64,000 nucleotides of DNA from Utricularia gibba. Lineage: Eukaryota > Streptophyta > Magnoliopsida > Lamiales > Lentibulariaceae. The translations under genes and the position numbers were made by a program. Under the pieces are notes generated by a model that worked only from the letters and a program-made list of their open reading frames with translations, made no database searches and was not told the DNA's origin. Shown piece by piece: positions 34,745 through 47,911 of this stretch (its first letter is position 1; every line of letters starts with the position of its first letter). The stretch spans positions 248,001 to 312,000 of the forward strand of contig NEEC01000008.1 in the NCBI GenBank assembly GCA_002189035.1, given 5' to 3'.

Positions 34745-35910
34745 ATGGCCTTCTTCCAGTCCAATTTCATCCTGCAATCCACTCGTGAAGATGAGCAGAA
34801 TCTCCCATCCACATCTCTTGCGCCTCTGCTTTCTCCATGTGCTCCTCTGGAGTTTCAAGGTAACTAAAGTACTCATTTCTGTCCATCATCACCTGAAGAG
34901 AGGAATCTAATGATTACACGATTCTGCACTGCCTTTGGAGGCGTTTTGACCGTTCATGAATCTACATGTTTTTGGTTTATACTTTGGCAAAAGAAAGTAG
35001 GAGAAAAGCTGCTGAAAGTCGTTTCCTTTCTTCCGCATGATGGGTCCCATCAATCTTGTTCATGATTTCAGTAGGTGTGAGTTCACAGTTTTGGAAGAGA
35101 TCCATGTCATTTCCAGCAGCAGGAGCTGAGTTGTGCGAAGAAATGGCTCACAACAGTCATGGGGAAGATGAGTTATCTGATGATGGATCTCAGCTTGGGG
35201 AGAAAAAGAGGAGACTCAACGTTGAGCAAGTGAAAACGCTGGAGAAAAATTTCGAGTTGGGAACGAAGCTCGAACCGGAGCGGAAAATGAGGCTTGCTCG
35301 AGATCTCGGGCTGCAGCCACGCCAAGTAGCTATCTGGTTTCAAAACAGAAGGGCAAGATGGAAAATTAAGCAACTTGAGAAAGATTATGATATCCTCAAG
35401 AGGCAGTTGAAGGCAACCAAGGCTGAAAATGATGCTCTTCAGGCACAGAACCAGAGGCTTCATGGCGAGGTAAGAACCATTTCAGAAAATAACATTCTCT
35501 TGTTTTGAAAAAGGGGGTTACTGGTACTTATATTCGGCCATTGTGATTTGCTACGCTAGATATTGGCACTGAAGAATAGGGAGTCAAATGAATCTATTAA
35601 TCTGAATAACAAAACAGAGGGTTCACCCAGCAGCAGAAGTGAAAACAGTTCAGAAGTGAAGCTGGAGATTTCTAGAAATCCGGACATCGACAGCCCCATT
35701 ACCGCTTCGCGGCCTGGGCTATTTCCATCTTCAGTTTTGCGGCACAATGCTATCGAACAGCTCTTCCAGACTGCGCCGAGGCCCGAAATGCACGCTGCCC
35801 CGAAAATGGATCACGCTGTCAAGGAAGAAAGTAGCTTCTGCAACATGCTTTGTGGGGTGGATGATCACACACCGTTCTGGCCGTGGATGGAGCACCACAA
35901 CTTCAGCTGA
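34745..35910 (+). CDS. HB13: HD-Zip I transcription factor, HB13/HB23 clade
   Basis: A nuclear homeodomain-leucine zipper factor binding CAATNATTG; HB13/HB23 relatives act in stress tolerance, stem and root development. Three exons, 34745-34859, 35072-35469 and 35560-35910, give 287 residues (HB13 has about 294). The first exon was found by its clade motif: [11 protein letters not shown], then REDE and [15 protein letters not shown]. Exon 2 has the conserved KRSMSF and LCEE, the homeodomain at about 83-141 ([30 protein letters not shown]) and the leucine zipper from about 142. Exon 3 reads [24 protein letters not shown] and ends with the aromatic [11 protein letters not shown] typical of this clade. 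The exon 2 acceptor is a tandem CAGTAG; I used the first AG (exon from 35072). The homeodomain-zipper part alone would start at 35107. Confidence 0.93.
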
Positions 35911-38900
35911 ATCGCAGTTCAGCAGCCTGGTTTGTGAGAAGATGTTAATTAATTTTCCCTGTTCTTGATTCTTACATATAAGATTTCCGTACAAACTACA
36001 GAGTGGTGACGTTTCTGAGTGATGGGAGGAATATATAATGGTAAAGATGTTGTCTTTTGATCTATAACCCCAAGATGGCCGTAAGAACAAGCAGCATCTC
36101 CTTGGAAGATGAACTGCAGTTTTACCAATGAAAACTTGAGATGATGGTGAAAATGTAAGAATCTCAAGCACACGTTCCAATGGAGGGATGAGGACAAGAG
36201 GAGGGGCATCAGTCAGTCATCTCTCTTTCTTCTCTTGCTTGTTCTGACAAGTCACAATGACATGCGAGCGCACGCTGATGCACGGAATCTCCTTTTCATT
36301 CGTCCGCCATATTTGCCCACAAACCCGCATACAGACACTTCTCATGCGCAGAGTTGAGGGCATGATCTTCAAATCCAGAGACACAACGATTGTTTTTCAT
36401 GCTTTCACAGTCCAGTCACCCATCGCAATCTTCAGAAATGACACCACCATTAAGGAAAGAGGATGGCGAGGTTGATCGATCAGCCTGGGATCAGGTGCAT
36501 TGCTCCGACAAAAAGAACTGTGCTTGTCTAAAGACAAGCCTGGTACCTCCAACCTTTCAACTTCTATCCACGTGGTAAGCATCGATTGGCTGGAAACACA
36601 TGCCGATAGATATGACTGGCAAAAATTACTATACATCTCCCCCCTCCATGCTTGATAAAGGGTCATACTCTCAAAAACTTTTGAGAAATCAATATCTTTA
36701 ATATTTAAATTTAAAATAAATGAATAAAATAAGAAATACATTTTTTTATCTGTGTATTTATATATATATATATATTCATAATTATTGTTTTATTAATATT
36801 TTAAGACACAATAATAAATATAATATTTTTTCATGCATCATGTGATAGTATAATCGATATGCAACATTTTTTTAAGTTTATTTTTTTAAAAAATAAATGT
36901 TAATATTTTTGACATGTTCAATAACAAATAGTGTCTAATATACTTTAAGCATCGCTTCAAATAACAAGCAACATCCAAACAAGGTGTTATTATATCACTC
37001 TTTTGCAAAATTTGTAATTTGGTAGAGTATTGTAGTTTTGATCTTACAAAGAAGAAATCGACAACTAGATAATTACTTTAAAAAATATTTCATCATAAAT
37101 ATATTTTTAAAGGAAATACATTTGTTATTATCAAAGTATATTTTAGTATTTTCAATCTCGATTCATGGATGAAAATTAAAATTTTTGACATGATGCGATG
37201 TAGTATTGACTTTATAATAGAAAGACCAACAACTAGAAAGTTACTTCTAAAAAAATTCCATTGTGGATGCATTTTAGTTTGTATTGTTTATTAAAATTAT
37301 GTACTTGGATCATTGATGAATTCTTCTACTAATTAAAATAAGAAACCCCTCTAATACAATTGTCCTAGTACATAAAACTACATTTACTTATATTTTAGAG
37401 ACTTGCAAAGCTTCCATTGCTCATGTCCTTCTGTCATTGGAGATTTCTCTCATCAAAATGTTTCTGCATAGTTGCGTACATCATGTTTTATATAATCTTT
37501 CCAAAAATAGTCAAATGAATCTATCACTCTATAATGCATTGTCATCCTTTTGTGTAATGTTGTAAAAAATAAGGGAAACATTGCATTTTGTTTACCTATT
37601 AAATATGATAAAAAAATTCACACAAATGGATTCTAAGATAGTTGTATAAAGTATAAGTACATTATCTGATTTAGAAGTGACTGTTGCGGTGAATCATTGA
37701 TCAATAATGTATTACTAGCATTACAATGATAGTTGAAGGTTGTACCATCATTGCACATGCATTGCGAATCTTTAAATTTGATTGTGCTAAAACTTCCATT
37801 AATATATATTTATATGTTAGTGCACTTACTAATATCCTAACAAAACACTAAATCTTTATGATGGCAACTAGCAAGAATGAAATCGATTTTTTATGTACAA
37901 GTTCACTACAAAACAAACAAAGTTATTAATGCTTAAAACACACCAATGAATTATTCTTGTATAAACTTACTCTTTATGTGAGTACCAAATGGTAACATAA
38001 ACATTTCCATGTACCAATCTATAAATTTGCTACAAGTTGGTCTCAAATAAACTACAATGAAAAAATGAATATCATTAATGAACAAGTAGTTAGAGTGACA
38101 AAATCATACTATTTACTTACTCTGTGCTTGATGATGCAGTTAAGGCTTTCTTACTGTACATCATTTGTCTATGTACACAACATCTACTAGTAGATTATTA
38201 ATCTCTAACTTGATTAATTTCATAAGACTTAAAAGTATCAACATTCTTAATAATGAACATCGAATATCTTGCTTTGCATTGATAAATGGTTTTCCTCAAT
38301 TGTTTGACTTTCTTCTTGGCTTCCTCAAGCTCTAAATGCAATTATAAAACATTATTATCTTCCACTTCTTGTGGAGCAGGCGAACCTATAGTCTCCTCGT
38401 ATATTCCATGGTGTGGTGTATGTTGTTCCTTTGGATGAGCCTGCACTATTCTGATCTTACAAGGAGTGTCACATCAAATATATATTGCACCTCTAACATT
38501 TGAATTAGTAGTTCAATATCTCTCCATCACATGTCTTTTGCCACGAGCAATGTTTCAAGATATTTTTTGTCTTCTTCATCCAATAGTTGGATAACTTAAA
38601 ATACAAAAAGTTTTTATTTAAAAACATACAAAAATGTGATGAAAATAAAAAGATGCTTACAAAGTAAACATTTTTACCTATTGGTTTTTTAACATTTGAT
38701 GAGGTTGAAAGTTGTCGAGGTATTTTTATCCTCACATCTTCTAGTGGAGTGATCTATATGAAATTCCAATCTGGCCATGGAGCCTATTTGGTCACTAATA
38801 CTTCACATGTTGAGGCGATTTTGTCCTCATTTTTGAAGTGGTACCAATTTAATCCTCATTAAGTGAATGTAGTTTCACAGGCGTCCTTCAACTTTAAGTG

Positions 38901-39120
38901 TTGTTTGGCTTCATTAAATCAAAGGTTAAATGTATAATTTGACACATTTATGCCGTGAAAATCATACATTCCCCCATTTTTAGTGGTACATTTCCTGATT
39001 TGCTTTCATCCCTGTTGCACCTACGTCAATTGCAATTGGGAAAGGTGACGAACATCTCTGCGGTAGCATAGGTAAGCATTCATTATAACTACAATTCCAT
39101 AGTCGTCAATATTAAGTGAT
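35911..39120. other. HD-Zip 3' region passing into AT-rich DNA
   Basis: The first 700 bases hold the 3'UTR and downstream sequence. From about 36640 the DNA becomes very AT-rich, with a TA repeat near 36758-36774 and a stretch (36762-36810) that recurs inverted near 50440-50480. On the minus strand around 38280-38440 is a decayed, Glu/Lys-rich coiled-coil-like translation (ELEEAKKKVKQLRKT). No intact gene is present. Confidence 0.4.
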
Positions 39121-42100
39121 TTGGTTTACATTGGACATTCTAATTTTGTAAAAGTTGCTTGTGGGCAAGGTTGCAAAATGGGGTGGAAAACGATGTTCTT
39201 GAATCATAGTGGGTTCATGGCGTATGACGAACCTCAAAACTATCAAGGAATAGGTCTGGAAGCTCTGCATGATGCCAAGGGTTCCAATTTTTCAATGGAT
39301 ATGTTGCTAAATTTGTTAAGACCTTTTGGGTTTACGATTCCTAGTTGTATGCATTTTTGGGTGAAGTATATTGAATGGAGGAATACAATTTGGAAGGCTG
39401 TTTCTAATGAGGCTGATTGTGATATAGTTAGAAGAAAGTTAATGTGATGTGCTAGTATCTGTGTGGAGTATTTGAATCTTAATGTGATTGAAGGGGGTTT
39501 GAATAGTAGTTGTTATGAGTTTGAACAAGATAATGACACTAGTCTCTAGGATATACCTTTGGATGATAAGATTAATAAGGATAGTGATGAAATAGCTCTT
39601 GAAAATGACTATTACATGTTGTCTGATATAGAGCCTGAACATGAACAACTTTTGTGATCAAATGAGGAACAACAGAACAATGTAAGTGAGGAAGATGAAG
39701 ATGAGCTACAAGTTAATGATCCTAATTGTGTAACTTTAAATGATAAATTAGATATAAACATAGGTGATGATGATGAGAATATTCAAGAAAATAGCCACAA
39801 ACCAGTGTACAATCCTAAACATGGATTTAACTATGTAGAACTTAAGGAGGTACTTCATTTTTTTTGGAAAAGCACATGCTCAAAAAGCTATTATTAGGCA
39901 CGCAATTGAGAATGGGAAGGAGCTTCAATAAAAAAATGATTCAATTTGTTTGAGGGTATGTAACTTTAAGTTGCTTTATTTTTTTTTGTTGCATTGAATA
40001 AATTTTTTTTTCATTTAGACTAAGTGTTCAACACCAGATTGCAGTTGGGTGGTCTATGCTCATAAGTTCAAGGATGGTAATGGATGGGTAGATATGAAGA
40101 TGGTTAATCCCAGCCATGCATCTTACTGTGGGAAGGTGTTATCCAATGGTACGATCACTACTTCATAGTTGGCTCAAACATTCATGTATAGGTTCTATGA
40201 AAATCCAAACCTGGACATTCATAGTTTTAGGAATGAGGTAAACAGGAAATTGCAGGTGTGCATAAGTTACAACCAAGCACGAAAGGCTAGTGATAAACGG
40301 AAATTTTAGCATATTGTTGCAATAAAAGCAAACTTCTGTATCAAATACATTTATAAACTCTAATCTACACAAAATACAAATTTAGAAAACTTCTATAGTG
40401 GATGTCGGGGTCGATCACAAGGAGCTTGTGCTTGTCATGTATTTCAGTAGATGCAGAATTCAAAGTAATGGTGAGTATTAGTCTAAGCTCAGACCAATAG
40501 TGATGAACACGTTCGGTAAACAAGATCAGTAAACAATATCAGGTCTTAACGCTAAGGTAACAGATACTGGTTTTAACTCAAAATAATACTAACGTGCCTT
40601 AAGGATCTACAAGTGGTGTGGTGCCAAAATTCCTAATTTAATCTACTATGTTCCTACACTCACAACTTCAAACAACCTATACCCAGGTCATTCATCATTT
40701 TTTTGGCTAAGCTAGTCCTCCATATCATCACTAACCTTGTAATTAGGTCTACCTGCATGCAAATCATATAGAACTAGGTCTACCTGGTTCTACTGGTTCT
40801 ACCCTGGACTAACACCTACTGTGTCCGTCTTGATTTGTTGGTCTACCTCTAAACCAAGCTTCTTAGTAAACCAAACTTCTTAGTCGCGAAGTTACTTGTT
40901 TCCCTCCTTAGGTCTATCCATGTAATGATAGAAACAAGAACTAAGAAACAATGATGAATTTTACTAAGAATCCTAGATCCACACCACCATCCTTTACCTT
41001 AAGACATCCCTAGGGTTCTAGCTACTCATGCTTTGAAGGTAAAATGTAATGGCATTAACATAAAAAACGAAAATGTTAAGAACATTGTGCAGAAATTGGA
41101 CGCAAAAACTAAAAACATCAACAAGCTAAAATAAAGCAGTAAGGTTTCTGGATTCCGCCTGCCACTGTTCACAGGCCAGAACAGTGGCGCTGAACTGGGT
41201 CTTGATCTTCTTCCTTCAAGTTGGAGGTTCTTCTCCAGAAAAATCACCTTCTTCCTCCTTCTCCTTCAGTATTCTTCTATGTTTGTTTTGGGGGAGAAAC
41301 CCCCTCGTGTGTGTTCTGAAAGTTCTGGGGTGTGTCCCTTTTTTGCGACTCTCTCTCCTCATCATCTTTCTCTTGCCTCCCACTGCCCAAGGCAAGTACA
41401 TTCTCTGACAACTCTGCTGCTCTTGGCCCTGATTTTCAGACCGCCACTGTGATAGTGTACTCATTGCCCCCTTGCAGCCTGATGACTTGTACGAAATCCA
41501 GATTTTTCCTTGATTCTTGGGTTGCTGCTAGACTCCAAAATCGGGTTAGACATGGAGTGAGCTAAATCAGGATTTAGCGCACTAATCACACCAAAAATTA
41601 CATTTTCCTAAATTACATAAAAACATTTAAAAATATAAAATAAACATAATTAAAAATTTATGATTTTTCATATCCTAAACATGAAAATTTGTGTGTTATC
41701 AGCTAGGCAAATGGTTCATGGTCGTGTTAAAGCAATATATGAGGCGTAGTTTAACAAAATAATGGGTTATTATTGCCAGCAATTGGAAGCCACTAATCCA
41801 GGTTCGATAGTTAAACTAGATTTGGTTGATGATTCTGTTGACCTAGGCCACAAACGGTTCCGAAAGTTTTACATTTGCTTGAGTTCTTGAAAAAAAGGTT
41901 TTAGGCTTGGTTGTAGAAAAAGTTTTGGCGTAGATGGATGCTTTCTGATTGAAAATGTAGAGGGCGAGCTGCTTATCGCAGTGGTTCTTGATACAAATAA
42001 TGGAGTTTATCCAACAGCTGGTTTCTATCTATTTTAAAGGAGGATATCAATATTACGGATGACAACATGCAAGAGTATGTGATCATGTCCAATCGAGATA

Positions 42101-42720
42101 AAGGATTAGAGTATGCTACGATGACTATTTTTTCCAATATCCACGTTCTCATTTTCTACTTTGTTATGTTTTTTCATTTTCTGTCACATTTTAACGAATG
42201 GCCCCTTGATTCCAAGTAAGGCATTTTGATAGACACATGGTCCAAAATTTGAAAGATAATGGCTATGGGGCTATGGTGATTCAAAGCATTGTATGGATTG
42301 TTGCTCGCGCAGCAACTAAACAAGCATTCAACCTCCATTTTTCTGAACTTGAGAAGGTTAGTGAAGGTGCTTATGCTTATATACGTAATATACCATGGCA
42401 TTTTGGGTTAGGTGCACATTTTCATAGGGCACCACTTGTGATATATTACTAAAGCACATGGTTGAAACCTTCAACTCAATGATTTTGCCCGCAAGAAAGT
42501 TACCTTTGGTGCCAATGTTAGAGGGGATCAGAAAGAAACTCATGAAATGCTTTGCAAAAAATCTATATGCCTGCCTAACATGGAAGACTTCAATCTGTCC
42601 TCGAATACAAATTGTCCGATTGAGAATGAACGGGTGGTGAAGATTTGTACTGTGTGGATCTTGCAAAGAAAACATGCACCTGCTGCCGGTTTCAATTAAT
42701 AGATACTAATATTATAAGTA
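39121..42720 (+). mobile_element. Decayed Mutator-like (MULE) transposase interrupted by a solo LTR
   Basis: The plus strand carries fragments of a MULE transposase in order. There is an N-terminal region (about 39121-39447), an acidic linker (39660-39830), a fragment with MVNPSHASYCGKVLSN and NPNLDIHSFRNEVNRK (about 40090-40290), and, after the inserted LTR, ARQMVHGRVKAIYEA (41702 on). Further on is VLDTNNGVYPTA (about 41977), then QNLKDNGYGAMVIQS...ARAATKQAF...NLHFSELEKV (42237-42452). The last part matches the region after the DDE domain. Multiple stops make it inactive. Confidence 0.7.
40291..41701 (-). mobile_element. Solo LTR (copy C) with 5-bp target duplication GCTAG
   Basis: The 1411-bp element begins TGATAAACGG and ends TGTGTTATCA on the plus strand. 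GCTAG lies at 40286-40290 and 41702-41706. Removing the element and one copy of GCTAG restores the host MULE reading frame from QARKA into RQMVHGR. The LTR is oriented on the minus strand: its conserved GGGGTCGATCACAAGGAGCT (40407-40426) is the complement of the motif in copies A and B. Confidence 0.9.
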
Positions 42721-42879
42721 TAGTATATGGTTTCTTTTTCTAATTTGTATTTTTCTAGGCATACTCTATGAACATGCACTAGTAGCACTGAAAGCAAAAA
42801 AAGAAGCCATCCACAATTTCATAAGTCTTCACTATTGATGGGGTACAAATCGGGTATGGTTAGCCGATCTCTGAAAAGG

Positions 42880-43380
42880 TGCCAAAAGATGTTCTGATAG
42901 GATCGCGCCGGCCGACAAAACGATACAGATCAGAGACACAGTTTGGAAAGTGACCGAATTGCGATAATGCAGACGGCGATTCTCTGAGGAGCAGAATCAT
43001 GATATAGGCGCGAAAAGCAATCGACAACGCTAGAATTCAGGAGCCGTCAGTTCGTCCTCTTCTATAAATAACAAAAACCCTGAAGAGAAAGGGTTCGACC
43101 CTAAGCCTCCCAACCTGTACCTTTCTTCACCACCTCCGTCTAGTAAGGACTTTTTCCGGCAAGCTCCAACAACTCCGTGGTTTTTTCCATCTTACGACGG
43201 TTTCCACGTGAAAATCTTTGCCTGCCCTTATTTTTTTTGTTGATCAAATCGAACAAATCACAAAAAAGCATAACAAGGCGCGATATTTCCAGTCGCATTA
43301 TAACCCAAAAATCGGCCTCATCTCGAACGCTGATTTTTACCCTTAACAACTATAGTGTAAATGCTTATGAAATCTGCTAA
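42880..43380 (+). repeat. TATA-box-bearing repeat, copy 2 (plus), GC-richer island
   Basis: A relatively GC-rich segment in AT-rich DNA with TTCTATAAATAAC (TATA at 43062-43069), a pyrimidine-rich leader (43110-43145), GTGGTTTTTT (43172-43181), TTTCCACGTGAAAA (43201-43214) and CCCAAAAATCGG (about 43304). It aligns with the minus strand of 26470-26900 in order and spacing. It may be a captured promoter plus 5' leader, or an LTR part. Confidence 0.55.
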
Positions 43381-43399
43381 GGCACACCTATCCCACCCC

Positions 43400-46300
43400 T
43401 ACCTGGCAACTTGGATTGACCATTATATGAGGGGGATTTCACTTTTCCACCATTGGTTCCTTTTATGTGAAATGGTAGACCGAAGTAAAGTTAGCATCGA
43501 AAAAAAGATGAACTGCACACAAGCATGAGTGACGATAGATGCTCCATTTGCATGGCCAAAGGGCACAACAAGAAGAACTATCCCCAAAAAGGCACTCACA
43601 TTGATTCACAGTGACAACGAGATGGCACCAAAAGGAAGAGGGGAAAGAAGAATACACTAAAAGGGTAAGCATTTGTTAAGGCTTATGTAGTAATGCCACT
43701 AGCTTTTAAAACTAATGCCAAGCAAATCTTTTATAATGCAAAGTTATCTTGTCTTTTTGTGCTATTGCCTTGTTAATGCATCAGCAATGTGCATTTTAAT
43801 GAAAGTCATTCTATTGAAAACTAACAAGCATGTTCTTTAAAACACATTACTTTTACAACATAAATAAATCACTTCAACATAATCTAATTTCTTCCAATGC
43901 TGAGCGATTTTTTTCAACCAATCCACCTTTTCCAAATGATGCTGTAGACCAACACGATACTAAAACAATTTTAGGAAATATTATGCATTTTACAAATCAT
44001 AAATAATTAAACTTTAAGAAATAATCACATTCAATCTCAAATATGCCAAGAAATTCCTATCTCCTCAACACGCATTTGTGCTTCACAGATTTTCTCCACA
44101 AGATCCATGTTAGCCTCCTCTAATGCTTGGATCTTCAATTATAAACGCATGATTTGTCATCAGTTTTGAGAATCAACATGAACATCAATTTTAGCGTAAA
44201 AAGGCCTAACTTGCTGCACCACTTTAGAGGGAGTCGATGAATTATTTTTTACCCCATTAGATGACTCCAAGCATTAGGAACTCTAGAAAAAATATAATTC
44301 TCCAAGTCGGGTTTGTTAAAATGGCTGGATCAATCTTTTAAAGTCCATGGGTTTGTAACGGAGAGGATCAAAATAACGCAAGAATATGATAAAAAGGATT
44401 CAATTGATTCTACAGTAAAAAGAGGGACTAAATAAAATCCCTTCCCAATAATTGAGGATCAATTTGGTGATTTCTCCAATTTCCATAGGAATCTCATAAA
44501 CATGTTACAATCTTAATTTTCTTCTTCAATGATATTGTGAAATGATTTGTGTGAGAAACTCTGAAACACTTTATAATGCTAAACAATGCACTAACATTAA
44601 ATGGATATCCATCATCTTCACATAACCTCATAAATGTAATAATATTACTGATGGAAGTCACTGTTATGTAAGATAGTGGAAGATGCACCAAATGAAGTAC
44701 AAATTTTTGAAAAATGGCTGAATTTTTAAATGGATTATTTTAACCCATATTTAAAATATTTTGTGCTAACTACAAAAGCACGAAAGCCAATATGTTGTAG
44801 TGGTTCATCTATAATATGTTTATATCGTATTTGTCTAATATTAGAAATTTCTCGAGTACTAAGTATCTTTATCAGTTCTTATCTTCAAAAGTCATTTATC
44901 ATTATGAATCTTAGTGGAAGTAGGAAAATCAAAACATGTAGATAATATAAAAAATAAACAAATCTCCTTGAATTTTGTTGATAGAATTTGCAATCTTGTA
45001 GATTAAAAAAAATTTATCTCATGAAATCTTCACATACATTGGGAAGAAGAGAAAGGAGATTTTGATTAAGGACATTGGAAAAAACAGTGATAGAGAAGAA
45101 GCAGAATTAGAGTTTAGAATAAAAGTTGGTATATATTAAATTAGGAAAGGTATGTATTTAATATTTTGAAATATTTAATATTTTCAAAAAAAAATTAAAA
45201 AATTAATTATAGCTTATATTCAATAATGTAATTATGATATATTTTTGACAAGTAGGATCAATGTTAAACATTCGGGCATGCTTTCACACATGAAGTTACA
45301 ACTAAATGTGATACAAAATTATGATATGTAATTCAAAGTTTTGAGTACGTACCTAATGTGCATTGGAGCATGTGTCTTGACTAACCATCAATTAAAACCT
45401 TCCTTTGAATATGATCAACTACTTTTATTGATGTATGAGGAATTGATTTATCTCCATTTGAATATAGTTTGTGAGGTTGGTCTGCAAAAACATTATGTCG
45501 TCGAGTTGATCACGTGTCTTTATAGTTTATTAGAGAAGTAGTACTCACATTGAGCAAATATAATTATATTTGTTGTTATGCACCTAGAGTCAACAATACG
45601 TGTGTCAACAAGCATAAGGGTAAATGTCTTGTTTTCTTCAATATCCCATTCATGCCTTTAATTTGATTCGTTGTTAAGATGCTGGACTTACAGAGTATTC
45701 AATGCTGTAGATTGAATTTCACATTAATATGCAAATATTGGTGATTATACCTTGCTTGTCCATCATGTGCTAGAGTATATGTCTCAAATTGTAACTTATT
45801 TAGGTAATCTCTTCCTTCCGGATGTATTTTATAAATTTTTTCTATTTACAACTTCCATTTAGGTTTTGATGTGGCACACGTGGCTTTTGTAAATTGTTCA
45901 TGCATACGTGAAACTTTTCTATATTTTTTGAGGAAATTAGAACACAAATGACGTATAGAGAGGCAACGATTTGATATAATGCAATATGCTTTGTCCAGAT
46001 GTTAATCTAATAATTAAATAAACTAATGCCAAGAATCATCATTCTCACTATCAATAACCACATAGGCAAGAGGTAAAAAGATATCAAAAACATCTAATAT
46101 TACTGCAATTAGTAATTTGTGGAGAGTATCGTGAACACGTATTTGAATGTTTTTATTTCATATACATATGGCTATCTTTGTTGATATTCCACAATTGTAT
46201 GTGGATTTCTAAATTGTAGAGGTAGAAGGAGTAAAAATGACTCTCATGTCCTGTAAATAATTTTTTAGCATTTTGTCTTTTGTACTAAAGTCAACTTTGA

Positions 46301-46640
46301 GAAAAGATTTTGCACTCTACAATATATGATGGCATGATATTTTGATGATAAAGTGGTTTTGACTCAAGACTTCTACAAGTATGTGATTTTTTATTTATAG
46401 ATGTTTTTCACACTATATCACAAATGAAATATACATAATATATCATTTATTTGCATCCCCTTGTTCTTTCATCTTGTTCTTCAAAAATTATTTTCATCGA
46501 ATAAATATTAGAAATAGTCATTTTTTAAAAAATATTTTTAATTCATTTTCTTAATAAAAATACATTTATAAAATTTATTTTGTTTCAAACTTCATCCAAT
46601 AATAGTAGGTTGCTTCGTACCGTAAATTTGGGGATCTCTA
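43400..46640. other. AT-rich intergenic DNA with decayed transposon remnants
   Basis: No gene with consistent coding features is present. Open frames of 60-75 codons lack recognisable motifs. I see no terminal repeats. Confidence 0.35.
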
Positions 46641-46655
46641 GTATTGGGTCATCAT

Positions 46656-46840
46656 CAAGGGCGGACCCGGGGGGAGAGGGGTGATGGAGGCCATCGTCCC
46701 CCAGAAAAAAAATTCATGTTATTTTTTAAAAAAAATTAGGAATTTGAACGATTATCATTGAGTTTTGCCCCTCTTTTCATGTTTCTCTCGCTCCTCTTTC
46801 ATGTTTCGCCCCCTTCCATAAAATCCTGGGTCCACCACTG
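46656..46840. mobile_element. 185-bp hAT-type MITE with 8-bp target duplication
   Basis: The ends CAAGGGCGGACCCGG and CTGGGTCCACCACTG are inverted repeats with mismatches, resembling the common plant hAT terminus CAGTGGCGGA. GTCATCAT (46648-46655) and GTCATGAT (46841-46848) form an 8-bp target duplication with one mismatch. Too short to encode a protein. Confidence 0.75.
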
Positions 46841-46848
46841 GTCATGAT

Positions 46849-47911
46849 ACACATCCCCAATCACTTCAATAGCTCTCCAATGCAACATTATTGAGAAATT
46901 TTGGAGTATTAAACACACCTTTCCAATCACGTAACTTCGATATTGCTGATTTATCTTGATTTTTTATTATTATGACTACAATACCCTTTGCTCTATGTAA
47001 TTGTCCTCCCATGTGTAGTTTCTAGTTCATTTGTAGTGATATACAATATGCACTTCTACTGATGTTTTTGAGAGAAAAATGAAATATTACTTGAGCTACG
47101 TATACAACAAAATATATGGTTTTTAATATGTATTTTGTTGATACTATGCATTTTTCAATTAATATAGTGGACATACTTCATGCAATATACGATATTCCAT
47201 ATGATTATTAATTTATTTTCTTATGATACCAAGTGGTTGGTCTACTTCGGGAGTGAGACCTCCTATTTAATACTTTAGAGGAATGGTAATCCTAGTTAAA
47301 GGATTTGAAAGTGATGTAAAATCTTCTTTGAATTTATTTTTAATTATTCATTTACATAAATCTTTTAGTGGGTGCACTTATGCCATTGGCGGTGCTTGTG
47401 ATATTTACATTCTTGCAATTTTGCATTGACGAAGGAATCAAATCTACTATAGTCGTTTCCTTTGTATTGTACAATTGAATTAATATCAGTTGGTACTTTC
47501 AATCTTACAATCACCAACCTTTACTCTCTATGGCATTCAAAGCATTTACCAATGTATATTAGTATATAACATTCCTATTATACCACCTTCATATGTCATA
47601 TCCGAGAGCTAATGAAATTAACACAAATCGTATATTTAACTTGCTACCTAATGATTAATATCATGATATAATGAGACATCTTCAAGGAAAGAACTATCAT
47701 TGGCAACAAATAAAAGAACCATCTACCACTCACGCGCTTCGGGATCTTCGAGGTGAAATTTATCTTTTCATCCATGCTCCTTGCCTTTTTATTTTTTACA
47801 AATAAATGACATGCAAGTTTACGGTGTATTCATGGGGTTCTAGAGTGGATTCGAACAGAGGTGGAAGCAAGAGGGGAACATCAAAGATAGAGAGTGCAAC
47901 GTCGACATATT
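46849..47911. other. AT-rich intergenic DNA
   Basis: About 1 kb without a gene, RNA or repeat structure that I could recognise. Confidence 0.35.

Noticed and set aside
41184-41565. Hydrophobic open frames on both strands
   Set aside because: They fall inside solo LTR copy C.
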